From NCBI GenBank assembly GCA_004380135.1, contig QXCR01000034.1, positions 1 to 64,000 on the forward strand: a stretch of DNA of 64,000 bases, read 5' to 3'. A program made the translations under genes and the position numbers. This document shows, piece after piece, positions 55,528-64,000 of this stretch. The notes under the pieces were generated by a model that saw only the letters and a program-made list of their open reading frames with translations, did not search any database and was not told the origin of the DNA. Position 1 is the first letter of the stretch, and the number at the start of each line of letters is the position of its first letter. This DNA is from Stemphylium vesicarium (taxonomy: Eukaryota > Ascomycota > Dothideomycetes > Pleosporales > Pleosporaceae).

Positions 55528-57112
55528 ATGAAGGTCTTATCGCTCTTGGCTTCATTCGTTGCGGCAGCGTCTGCGCTCGCTGTCAAACAGGCTGATGTCG
55601 CTACGGACTTGGAGGCTTTGGTGTCGAGGTCTTCAGTCAGCGTCGAAGTGAAGGCAAGATGGAGTGATTTCAACGCTCCCTTGCCCTCTGTCGTCGTTAG
55701 CGTACAGGCGGAAAAGGACATTGCAATAATTGTAAGTTTGGCCGTTTTATATTGCTGGTGTAACAGATCGTTGTAGCTAATGATACTTTAGGTCAAATAC
55801 TGTGCGAAGCTCGGAATACCGTTTTTGGCGCAAAATGGTGGAATTGGATGGGGCAAGACTTTTGATCTGGGACAATGGGGCGTTCTGATTGACCTTGCTG
55901 GTCTGAGCAACGTCACTGTTGCTGCCGACAAGAAGACAGCTACCATCGGTGGTGGCGCAAGCATCGGGGATGTTATTACGGCTGCCAACAATGCAGGTGC
56001 CCTGATCATCACTGGCAACTGCAACTGTGTTGGCGCACTTGGAGCAATGATTGGCGGCGGATACGGTACGTCTCTGTCAATCAATCAGGCAAAAAGGCTA
56101 AGCTCACAATCATGCAGGCAACTTGATGGGCGAAGTCGGTTTCGGAGTCGACAACATCATCTCCATGCGTGTGATCACCTCATCAGGCGAGCTCCTCGAC
56201 GTGTCAGCCACTTCCCACCCCGACCTCTTCTGGGCGCTTCGCGGAGCCGGACCCAACTTTGGAATCGTCGTTCAGGCCACAGTCAACGCGGTGCCGGCGA
56301 CGGACGAGGACCGCACTGCTTACATTAACAACCTTTTCTTCTCTCCCGACAAGCTGGAACAGGTCGCTCAAGCAGTTGAGGATCTCCCCCTGACCCCCCA
56401 GCAGCGCGTATACCTTGTATTGACCTCGAGCGGCGAGCCGCTCAACGAGCCCTCCATCCTCGTCACCGGTCTTCTCCGCAAGGGAACCAACGAAACCGGT
56501 CGCGAGGCCTTCGCCCCCTTTTACGATCTCGGCCCCATCTCCGAGTCCAGCGCCATCACCACATACGACCACTGGAACGACGCGAACATTGGCTTCTGCA
56601 CCCGCGGCGGTCGCAAGCCCTCGTACAGTTCCACAATCACAAGCCTGAACGCCCAGAAGTGGCCCGAGATCTGGGAACTGTACAAGGGTTTCCAGGCGAA
56701 GGGACCGAACTCGGCTGTGCTGATTGAGCGCTACAACCTGACCAAGGCTGCGTCGGTTCCGGTTGGCTCAGCTGCTATGAACGAGGCGCTGAGGCGTGGT
56801 GCGTTTTCGCAGGCTATTGTCATTCCGTGGTATGAGGACGCGAGCTTGGATGCTGAGGCACTGGAGTTTGGAAGCAAGGTTAGGTCGCTTTGGACGAGGA
56901 GTGATGACCCCAAGAACGACCCTACGTAAGTGATCGAAAATCACTATTTGATGAGTCTGCCACTAACAAAGTTTTCCAGGTATGCCAATTTCGCATTCGG
57001 TGATGAGACCAACATGGCCATTTACGGAGCTAGCCTTGAGAAGCTGAAGACGCTGAAGAAGAAGTACGATCCTCATGGAGCTTTTAGCCAGTGGTTCCCG
57101 ATACAAGTGTAA
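55528..57112 (+). CDS. Secreted FAD-linked oxidoreductase (PCMH/BBE type)
   Basis: Four exons, 55528-55731, 55792-56065, 56118-56925 and 56980-57112, give 472 residues. A signal peptide (MKVLSLLASFVAAASALA) precedes the PCMH FAD-binding domain. Seen there are QNGGIGWGKTFDLGQWGVLIDL, TIGGGASIGDVITAANNAG, GNCNCVGALGAMIGGGYG and DLFWALRGAGPNFGIVV. The C-terminal BBE-like motif is YGASLEKLKTLKKKYDP. Relatives are berberine bridge enzyme-like and oligosaccharide oxidases that attach FAD bicovalently to a His in RSGGH and a Cys in GxCxxVG. Here the His position reads QNGGIG, so the His is missing, while the Cys candidate is kept. The FAD may be held by one bond. Substrate could be a sugar, alcohol or alkaloid-like compound. 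Confidence 0.9.
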
Positions 57113-57525
57113 GGCCTGGCAAGAACTTTCCTAGCAACACTTCATCAGGATTGCAACAAAATATTCCAAAAATTCAGCATTCTGCTTTCCAGAGCTGTTT
57201 TCTGCCCAAACATGCCATTGCTTAGACCAGTGATGTAGCGATTGAATGACGTTTCGTGCCTTCAATTCTCCGAATGCTCATACTCATGGTAGCCCAGCCG
57301 TTGTTCTCCTGCTTCCTTGGACAGGACGAGATTACTCCCGCCAGCCTGGACTTTAGGGTTGTAAGGACTATTTTTTAGCAGCGGCGTCCGTTGTCTGGGG
57401 GCTGGTGAATGTTGTCACTAATTGTTCAGTCCCAAGCCAACGATGCTCTTGGAATCTATCGCCGAAGAGGCGCGATTATGCGGCGGGCAGTGTATTGATG
57501 TTCCCTGAAAGTCTAGCTCAAACTC
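57113..57525. other. Intergenic between convergent genes
   Basis: 413 bases with the two 3' ends of the FAD oxidase and Alba-like genes. Nothing else is recognised. Confidence 0.4.
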
Positions 57526-58371
57526 TCAGTCCTCGTCGCTAGGCAGCTTCTGTACCGAAAACGCTTGCTCGCCAAAAGCGTTCTTGAAAGCGGGAATCCT
57601 CTTCTTGGTCATCCAGACTGTCAGCACGGGTACCTTCCTCATCTGTAGGGTGTTCTTGTCTGCCGATGTTCCTTGCGCCGCGTTTCCATCCACATCCATG
57701 GGCTCGAAAGCATCATCCTCTTGTGTATCCGGGGTCTTCTCTTCTTCGACTTTGGCCTTCCGCTCCACATCCACGCTCGTGAGCATGTTATACATGAACC
57801 AAGTCTCCACTTTCCCAGCATCGTCCTGCGCTTTTGCGCTTGGTGCGACAATCCGTCGAGCCATATCCACAATACCCACCAGTTTTGTTGTGCCCTCACC
57901 TTGCGCTGATACCGCTATAACTAGATCGTCCGTCCTCAGAGCTTCAGGTAGCTCAATCGTAGAGGCTGGGTCCTTGTACGCGCCCAGGTATGTCTTTAAC
58001 CGATTGATGCCTGACTTCACATTCTGGTTCTTCGAGAAGACTACCGGGACGATGTTTTGTGTTTTTCTTAGGCGATCCTGACTTTCGAGAAGCTTGAGGA
58101 GATCGGGAGGTAGGCGCGTCCATGGTTCGTAGAGAGATGGGTGTATGGTAGGCGGGGCGAGTGATTGTGATGGTTTCTTCGTGGCCGCATCTGAGGTCCC
58201 ATTGGGAGCCTTTCGCTTTTTCGGAGGGTTCATCTTGTCGTCCGATGCCCCAATTATGGGCAATGTAGGGCCCTCGCTCGAGTACGGTGGGGTTGCTGCT
58301 ATAGTGGTGGTATTCGCGTCTTTTTCGGACGAAGACGTAAACATGTCGCTCATGCGGTGCGCTTTCGCCAT
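57526..58371 (-). CDS. Alba-like nucleic-acid-binding protein, possibly RNase P/MRP Rpp20-like
   Basis: A single exon of 281 residues when started at MAKAHRMSDMF (58371). The frame is open to 58590, but the 5' extension is basic and unlike the rest. After a disordered Ser/Thr/Lys-rich leader comes an alpha/beta domain: NIVPVVFSKNQNVKSGINRL, then TDDLVIAVSAQGEGTTKLVG, then VETWFMYNMLTSVDVE. The strand-helix pattern with a QNVKSGINRLKTYL helix, and an AQGEGTTKLVGIVD strand-helix, resembles Alba proteins such as Pop7/Rpp20 that bind RNA in RNase P and MRP. An acidic loop interrupts the second half (KTPDTQEDDAFEPMDVDG). The assignment rests on fold pattern, not on diagnostic residues. Confidence 0.6.
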   Translation of the reverse strand: MAKAHRMSDMFTSSSEKDANTTTIAATPPYSSEGPTLPIIGASDDKMNPPKKRKAPNGTSDAATKKPSQSLAPPTIHPSLYEPWTRLPPDLLKLLESQDRLRKTQNIVPVVFSKNQNVKSGINRLKTYLGAYKDPASTIELPEALRTDDLVIAVSAQGEGTTKLVGIVDMARRIVAPSAKAQDDAGKVETWFMYNMLTSVDVERKAKVEEEKTPDTQEDDAFEPMDVDGNAAQGTSADKNTLQMRKVPVLTVWMTKKRIPAFKNAFGEQAFSVQKLPSDED

Positions 58372-58718
58372 GTTGTCTAATCGGGTCGCTAATTTCTCCC
58401 AAAAAAAATTGCAGTCCTGCGGTATATTGGAATTGTTGCGTTTTTGACTAGAGGCGCGGTGACGAAATTTGGGAAGCTCGACGCGCCAAAATCTCGAGAT
58501 GCGCCGGAGATAGGTAAGTCGCACTATCTTATCGCCGACCGGCGGTGCATACACCACCGTTCCCTGCCTTTCAGGCGCACGCCACATCATTCGCTCTTCA
58601 TCACTTTAGCCTCAATTCACGCATATAATTAAAAAAAATTCGTTGAATCAGCCCGCTATGAATGGCGTGTTACCAGAAATCTGTGGCTCGGCAAATCTAG
58701 TCACTCAGAAGGCTGACT
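58372..58718. other. Divergent promoter, Alba-like gene / 2EXR gene
   Basis: 347 bases between divergent starts. ATATAATTAAAAAAAATTC at about 58622-58640 is the only A/T-rich element, suited to a TATA region for the plus-strand gene. Confidence 0.4.
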
Positions 58719-59329
58719 ATGGCACCGCTGTGTGCGTTCTGCACACAAACTTGTGAACTTTGGACTTACGGCTAACTCGATCAAGCGATCAGAGCAGTAA
58801 TTTGGATCCCCCTTTTCTACGTCTTCCAGCTGAGATTCGGGTAATGATATACGAATTCACATTCGCCAATGAGACCGTCCACGTTCATCCCAAATCCGCC
58901 GATCCCGTTGGACATTCGTATCTACTGCAACTTCACAGACCCCGAAAGTACCAACGTGTCGCTTCTCTGCTCATGGCCTGTCGAAAGACTCGTAAAGAAT
59001 CGTGGTCTATTTTTAACTCTCTTGTCATATTCGATCTAACTCCCTATTACAATTGCATGGCGGCTGCGTACGAGCTGGGACCGGGCATGTGCCAAACAAT
59101 CAAAGCAATACGGGTCGAACCAAGGCTCGCAAAGAGGCTTGCTACGGGGCTTCAACAAGGCACAGCAGCACCCGATACGAACTATCAGCACCTGTTGCCT
59201 TCTCTGCAGCATGTGTATATACAAGACAGTCCGCTCTTTGGAGTACTGGTCCTTAGCCATGACTTGGCCATCAGAGCATTGCGGCTCTATTTTGGACACG
59301 ATGATTTGCAGGTTCACTTTGTCGAGTGA
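58719..59329 (+). CDS. 2EXR-domain protein, copy 1
   Basis: The conserved part begins NLDPPFLRLPAEIRVMIYEFTF, the 2EXR-type start (a fungal domain with an ExR-like LPxEIRxxIY motif). Later it reads SLLMACRKTRKESWSIF, matching the C-R-x(2-3)-E helix of the family. The start is not settled. The open frame reaches back to 58760 without ATG. A short first exon from ATG 58719, spliced CT/GTGTGC to GAGCAG/T, would give MAPLNLDPPF; this is my preferred but unproven model. No catalytic motif is present. The function of 2EXR proteins is unknown; they are numerous in Pezizomycotina. A second member follows 341 bases downstream. Confidence 0.6.
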
Positions 59330-59669
59330 GCATAATTGTCACTAGTACCGAATTTGCAAACCCTTGGTCAGGAGATCTTGCGGGAGAGCAAATTTATCGC
59401 GGACTGGTGATGAGGCTGAGGCATCGATTGTTTATCGGTACAACTCAGCCACCTCAGATGGTGAACCATAGTTCCAATAACTGCTGCAAGGGACTTGCTG
59501 CCGCCGTAACGATGGACGAGGATAAAAAGCCCCGTACGACGAGAATCCTTTCTGCTTCTGCATCCTCCAATTTCCACCAGACGCCCACGTCTACTTCAAG
59601 CTGTACGAATGCTCTTGGAAACCGAAACCACCGAGATAAAAGGATTACGGGAATGAAATAGAACACAAC
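59330..59669. other. Intergenic between the two 2EXR genes
   Basis: 340 bases. An open frame at 59326-59661 overlaps this gap but has no domain or matching codon bias; it is taken as promoter sequence of copy 2. Confidence 0.4.
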
Positions 59670-60354
59670 ATGGACGCACATCCAAGTTCTTTCGAGGACA
59701 TACGTGAACAAAAGTAAGCATCATCATCACAGCGCCTACCATTGGTACCCAAGCTGACACGCCCCCAGAACGCAATCAAATATGCACCACTCCCCACATC
59801 TACGTCTTCCCGCAGACCTTCGCAACATGGTGTATGACCAAGTCTTTTCCGGACAAACCGTCAAAGTAACAACCAAACGCACCCGTGTCATCCGCAGCGA
59901 ACAGAAACGAGCCCAGAGCCATCTAAGCCGCAACGCAGTCGCGTTCCTCTCTATTTGCCGCCAAATTCGATACAAAGCCTCACCCTCCTTCTACCGATGC
60001 TCCATCTTCGATCTCACGGCATTCACTCGCACCGCCGGCTCCATCAACAAATTCGTATCTACAGTTGGTCCCTCAAATTGCAGGCTCATCCACTTCGTCA
60101 GCACCTACTCTCTGCTTTCGCACCATATAGGGGCTCTCATGCATCCTAAAAGATACATTTGTTCCGCCATCGGCTTTGCCGTCGAGGCCTTGACGGATTT
60201 GAGACATGTTGAGATTGTAAATTATAGGTACTGCCCGTGGAAGCCTAAGGAGGATAAGGCTCTGCTGGAATCTGTACATGCGTACTTTGCCAATCCGCGA
60301 CTTTTTATCAGCTTTGTGCATACTTTTGGACGAGAAGGATGCTGCCAAGCTTAA
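59670..60354 (+). CDS. 2EXR-domain protein, copy 2
   Basis: Two exons, 59670-59713 and 59769-60354, give 209 residues. Exon 1 encodes MDAHPSSFEDIREQK; the GTAAGC/CCCCAG intron keeps phase into TQSNMHHSPHLRLPADLRNMVYDQVF. The 2EXR signature LRLPADLRNMVY is followed by FLSICRQIRYKASPSFYRC, where CRQIRYKA is the second conserved helix. It resembles copy 1 at 58719-59329 in both motifs, though the remainder diverges. They are therefore an old tandem pair rather than a recent duplication. No function is known. Confidence 0.72.
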
Positions 60355-60540
60355 TCGTTTGATGATGCCGTTTTCATCGGATGACGGGTCTCTAGAGGGT
60401 GGAGTAGAAGGCCTGATATACACAAAGCCAATGTTAGGATCATATTAAAATTTAGACTGTTTTACTTGAACAACCAAGATATTTTCTCCGGATTAATCAC
60501 ATGAATTGAACGCACCTATCTATCCCACCTCCCAACACCA

Positions 60541-61299
60541 TCAGACTTTCCTCTGATAAATCGCAGCATCAATCCCCACCGCCTCACCCATAACCTTCTT
60601 CGTCCACTCACTAACCGGTTCCACTGCCTTAACCTCCACCCCCAAGTCATTATCATCGTTGAATTCATGAAGAGCCAAAAACGATAACTCCTTCTCCTCC
60701 TCCTCCTCTTCAACACTACTACCATGCCTTGCAGCAAGTTCAAATCGACACGTCCGCAACCAACCCCGCTGCTCAGACATCTGCTGATTATGCTCCTCAC
60801 GGTACCAGCGATCTAGCTCTTGCTCGCCGCCAGCCGGCGGCTGCATGAGCGCGATGAGAATCGTACTCGCTTTTTCATCTACAATATTCACTTGCGCATC
60901 AGCTACATGCCACCACCATACCTAACCTCCACCATCCACACCCCCCGAACAAAAAGATAAAACACGAAAAGAAGAAATCAACATACCACTATCCTTCCCA
61001 TACACCTCCACCTCCCTGAACAATCTGACATCGCCCTCGCCTACCACCTCTTGCTCTTTTCCCCAGAACTTGGCCACTTGGCTCACGTTTACGCGCGAGA
61101 TGTCGTCGATGGTGCTGACGAGGAGGTGTTGTTTGGGGATCTTGGGGTTGGCAGCTTGGTAGCGCGTCGATGATTCGGTACCTAGAATGTGTGAGGTGAA
61201 GGTTTGCGGGAGGAGAACCAGGTTGTTCCGATGCGGTCTGGTCGGTTTGATGAAGGAGAGGATTATGCCTTTTTCTGGGGTGGGTTGGTGGGGTGGCAT
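60541..61299 (-). CDS. Dimeric alpha-beta barrel (EthD-like) protein
   Basis: Two exons, 61299-60987 and 60878-60541, give 216 residues. Exon 2 carries the more typical part: STILIALMQPPAGGEQELDRWYREEHN and later WLRTCRFELAARHG. In EthD and related ferredoxin-like folds, the LDxWYxEEH helix and the WxxxxRF strand build an alpha-beta barrel. Exon 1 probably forms the first barrel half (KGIILSFIKPTRPHRNN, VSQVAKFWGKEQE). The intron is 108 bases and passes through a T-rich tract. Fungal members are uncharacterised or lie in biosynthetic clusters; no such cluster is present here. The function remains open. Confidence 0.7.
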
Positions 61300-61660
61300 T
61301 TTTGAGGGTTTGGGTGGGATAGGAATAAAAATAGGAATAGAGGGGGCTAGTGTGGAAAAGGTGTTGGATTTTTTTAGGAGGGATGAATAGGTAGGTGGAT
61401 GTTGTGATGGGAATAGATCGGGTCATATGTTGGACTTGTTGGTGCTGAAGGAGGTAGCGAACAAGGGTAGCCTTCGGTATCCCCACTTTAAGCGGAACAG
61501 GTTTTCCGGAACTGGGACTAGTTTCGTTGCGTGGAAGTTGCATCGGCAGTGTGGAGAAGGAGCGGTTGGAGCTGGAGGAAGGAACTTATGAGCATGATTA
61601 CTGAAAACGCTTTCTCTATTCATCTACTATTACAATCTAACATCAACACACATGTATCAT
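61300..61660. other. Intergenic, EthD-like promoter / acyl-CoA oxidase 3' end
   Basis: 361 bases. AGGAATAAAAATAGGAATAG at about 61320-61340 is A/T-rich near the EthD-like start. No gene is recognised. Confidence 0.4.
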
Positions 61661-63842
61661 CTACAGCTTGCTCTTCTCAATACGCTTGAACAAGACATCG
61701 CTGTCCGGGTATGGGTCCACCGTGTAGTTGTTTAGCGGGTTGAGTTCGCTGGCCCTGTAGAACATGTCCTCGTATACCTTTCCGTCTGCGCGACCCAGAC
61801 TGCTGTCCAGGACCCAGTCGTCGAAGCCCCAGGCATCCACGAGGTTGACGGCGTGTGGTCGGATGTCCTTGAGTAGGTTCATGACAGTGTTGGTCCTGGC
61901 GAGCGAGATCTGGATCTTGCTGCAGGCGCCAGAGGCGTAGAACTCGGAGCTTTCCTGCTCAAGCGTGTGCAGAGCAAAAAGACGGAACAGCATCATGAGG
62001 ACATCGAGGAGTTCCTTGCTGGCTTGGCCCTCCTTCTCAATGTTCCTGAGTGCAGACAGGTTGGTCTTGACGACCATGTACTGTGCGTGCGCCTTGCTTA
62101 GACGGTAAAAGTCAACGAGCAAGTCGTTCCAGGGCTTCTTCTGCTCGTCACGGTGTTTGCTCGCCTCAAAGGCGAGGAAAGAAACGCGCCATGCGAAGGC
62201 GGCAACGAGGTCTTCGTTTGAGCCAATAATGTCAAAAGCGCAGCCGATGTTACGGCGAGAGTGGAACTCGGTAAGAATTTGGGTGGTGTCATTGGTGGGC
62301 TTCTCGCCGTTGAGGACAGAGCGGACGGACTTGAGCATCTGCGAGACATATAAGTAGGTTTAAAACAAAGCGGCTTAGATGAAACTTACGTAACGAGCGA
62401 CTTGCTGGGTCAACATGTAGTTGTCACCCTCCCATGTAGTGGTGGGAAGGTAGTCAGAGTACCAGGAACCGATGCCGCTAAAGCTGGAATAACCGTGACC
62501 ACCGCAAGCGCGTCGGCAAACTTCAAGACCCTCGGCAGCGATCGAACTGCTGAGCGACTTCAGAGCACAGGATGAGGCGTGAAGATCCGCCAACATATCA
62601 CTGCCAGATTGTACCTCCTCGGGTCCTGCTCCGCGCTTGCTGGGCGCATTGCTGGCATTTCCTTGAGCGATCTTCTTCTGGTTCTCCTGGTACATGTCCA
62701 TCATCGACTTTCCAGTAAAGTGGAGGGCAAACGTAGCTGCGAGAAGCGGCAGCAGACGGATTTGGACCATGGTGTAGTTAAGCACAGGTGTCTCCGCCTC
62801 GCCAGCAGGAGCATCGCGATCCTGGAATTGACGGCGCACGGCGCAGTATCGGGTTGCAATAGTGACACCACGAGCGAGAACGCTACCGGCTTGCATAACG
62901 ATGGTCGATCGAACCCAGGTCAGGGTGCCGTAGACAAGGGAGGGCGCTCCACGGCGACCAAACTTGTTGGTGTTGGGGTCAACGTGGGTGTAACGAGCCA
63001 ACATGCTGATATGAGGCACCTTGACTTGGTTGAACAGTAGGAATCCGTTGTCCATAGTGTTGTAGCCAAATTTGGGACCAATATCTCCGACATGGATGTT
63101 CTCGAGCGGCTCGTGTGTCTTCAGATCTCGGATCTGGACACAGAATGGTGTCGGTCCGTAGGACTTGCCGTCGATTATGAGCTGAGCCATGACGACAGCA
63201 TGGTTAGCTGTCCTTCCCAATGATCCGATCCACCACTTGCTAGCGGTCAGATGTGGAGAGTGGATGGTAAAAGTCTTATCATCCTTGTTCCATGTAGCCG
63301 TTGTTTCGAGACCTCGGACGTTGGAGCCATGGCCAAGTTCAGTCTGAGCATAGCATCCGATAATCTTATAGTCGTTGGCCTTTGTGAGCCATTTCTCCTG
63401 CTGTTCCGGGGTGCCTTGGCCTTCGAGTGTAACCTGTATGGTCAATATGCTAGCAAGGCAGTCAAGGAAGGGGACAAACCTTGAACATGGAGTCATGAAG
63501 ACCATATGGTCCAGGCTCGCCTACAAGTTCCGTAGCGGTACGGAACTCGTCCAAGGTCCAGTTGTGCTGCTTCTTCAGAACCCTCAACCTCTTCTCCCTT
63601 GCAAGAGCTCGCTCGAACTTGTCTATCCTGCCCATGAAGTAGTTTTGTGACTTGTCGAAGATCTTTTCCGATTTGAGGATGTCGAGGATCTTATTCCTTC
63701 GGTTGATGACATCTTGTGTATGCAGAAGCACTTCTAGGTCATTGACGGGTACATTGGAGCTTGCGCGTTCCGCTTTGAGCAATTCATGCCCTTGGGCGCC
63801 CGAGGGCTTGAGTTGCTTGACCCAGTCTGGAGTTGGCTTCAT
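61661..63842 (-). CDS. Peroxisomal acyl-CoA oxidase
   Basis: Three exons, 63842-63480, 63433-62390 and 62338-61661, give 694 residues, the usual acyl-CoA oxidase length. Motifs are CYAQTELGHGSNVRGLETTA (FAD and substrate site), KWWIGSLGRTANHAVVMAQL, LVYGTLTWVRSTIV, RRACGGHGYSSFSGI, and the FAD-adenine region YLPTTTWEGDNYMLTQQVARY with the catalytic-Glu motif TWEGDN. The C-terminus is SKL, a PTS1 peroxisome signal. The enzyme starts beta-oxidation by making trans-2-enoyl-CoA and hydrogen peroxide from acyl-CoA. Met at 63842 is chosen; the frame extends upstream to 63914 with an unlikely leader. Both introns are short (46 and 51 bases) and phase 0. Confidence 0.96.
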
Positions 63843-64000
63843 TGTGATGTGAAATTGATGATTGATTTGATGGGGAAGGAGAGAGGTATGGGAGAGTGAA
63901 TATGTACGGATCACGACGTAGGCCTCGGCTGCCGATCGCGCCTAGAAGGTCCATGACGCGCTAGTTGAAGTTCCGAGGTCCAACTGCCGCACGACGCTCG

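Noticed and set aside
1..64000. CRISPR arrays, rRNA genes, intact transposons
   Set aside because: None were found: no regularly spaced repeats, no rRNA-like blocks, and no transposase, reverse transcriptase or long terminal repeat pair.

Overview
This window reads as nuclear DNA of a filamentous ascomycete (Pezizomycotina), most likely a dothideomycete such as a member of the Pleosporales. The basis is many short GT-AG introns of about 45-60 bases, gene-dense packing on both strands, fungus-only families (sedolisin, siderophore transporter, PTH11-like rhodopsin-domain protein, 2EXR proteins, STAND/NACHT remains) and housekeeping genes of clear ascomycete type. The order-level placement is inference; no alignment was run. 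Exon boundaries were worked out by hand from splice signals and reading-phase agreement.

Left part (1-15.7 kb) is accessory. It holds a dead membrane-protein gene with in-frame stops, an intact secreted sedolisin protease, the frameshifted 3' half of a ketosamine-3-kinase-like gene abutting a broken NACHT/STAND gene, an MFS drug-type transporter, and a large 11-exon gene. That gene joins an alpha/beta-hydrolase (SesB-like) domain, ankyrin repeats and a CorA-like membrane domain, and it is the most unusual intact gene here.

The middle (16-31 kb) has a TatD-family hydrolase, a GH94 phosphorylase resembling cellobionic acid phosphorylase with two XlnR-like promoter motifs, a WD40 protein, a mitochondrial lipoate-protein ligase, a C2H2-type zinc-finger protein and a flavin monooxygenase. 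A 2.2-kb stretch without clear genes contains a striking nested hairpin.

32-48 kb is a housekeeping block: Rud3-type golgin, mitochondrial ribosomal protein bL32m, Cdc10-type septin, Lto1, cytosolic methionyl-tRNA synthetase and Mpp10. It is interrupted by a siderophore transporter and a cysteine-rich GPI-anchored surface protein.

48-64 kb is mixed again: two related multi-exon genes of unknown function that both carry premature stops, a 7-TM rhodopsin-domain protein, a secreted FAD-linked oxidase, an Alba-like protein, two neighbouring 2EXR-domain genes, a dimeric alpha-beta-barrel protein and a peroxisomal acyl-CoA oxidase ending in SKL.

Most genes look independently regulated. Two recurring themes are visible. 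One is inactivation by stop codons, many explicable by C-to-T or G-to-A transitions, which suggests RIP or a similar process. The other is plant-biomass and iron physiology: sedolisin, GH94, an FAD oxidase and a siderophore transporter.
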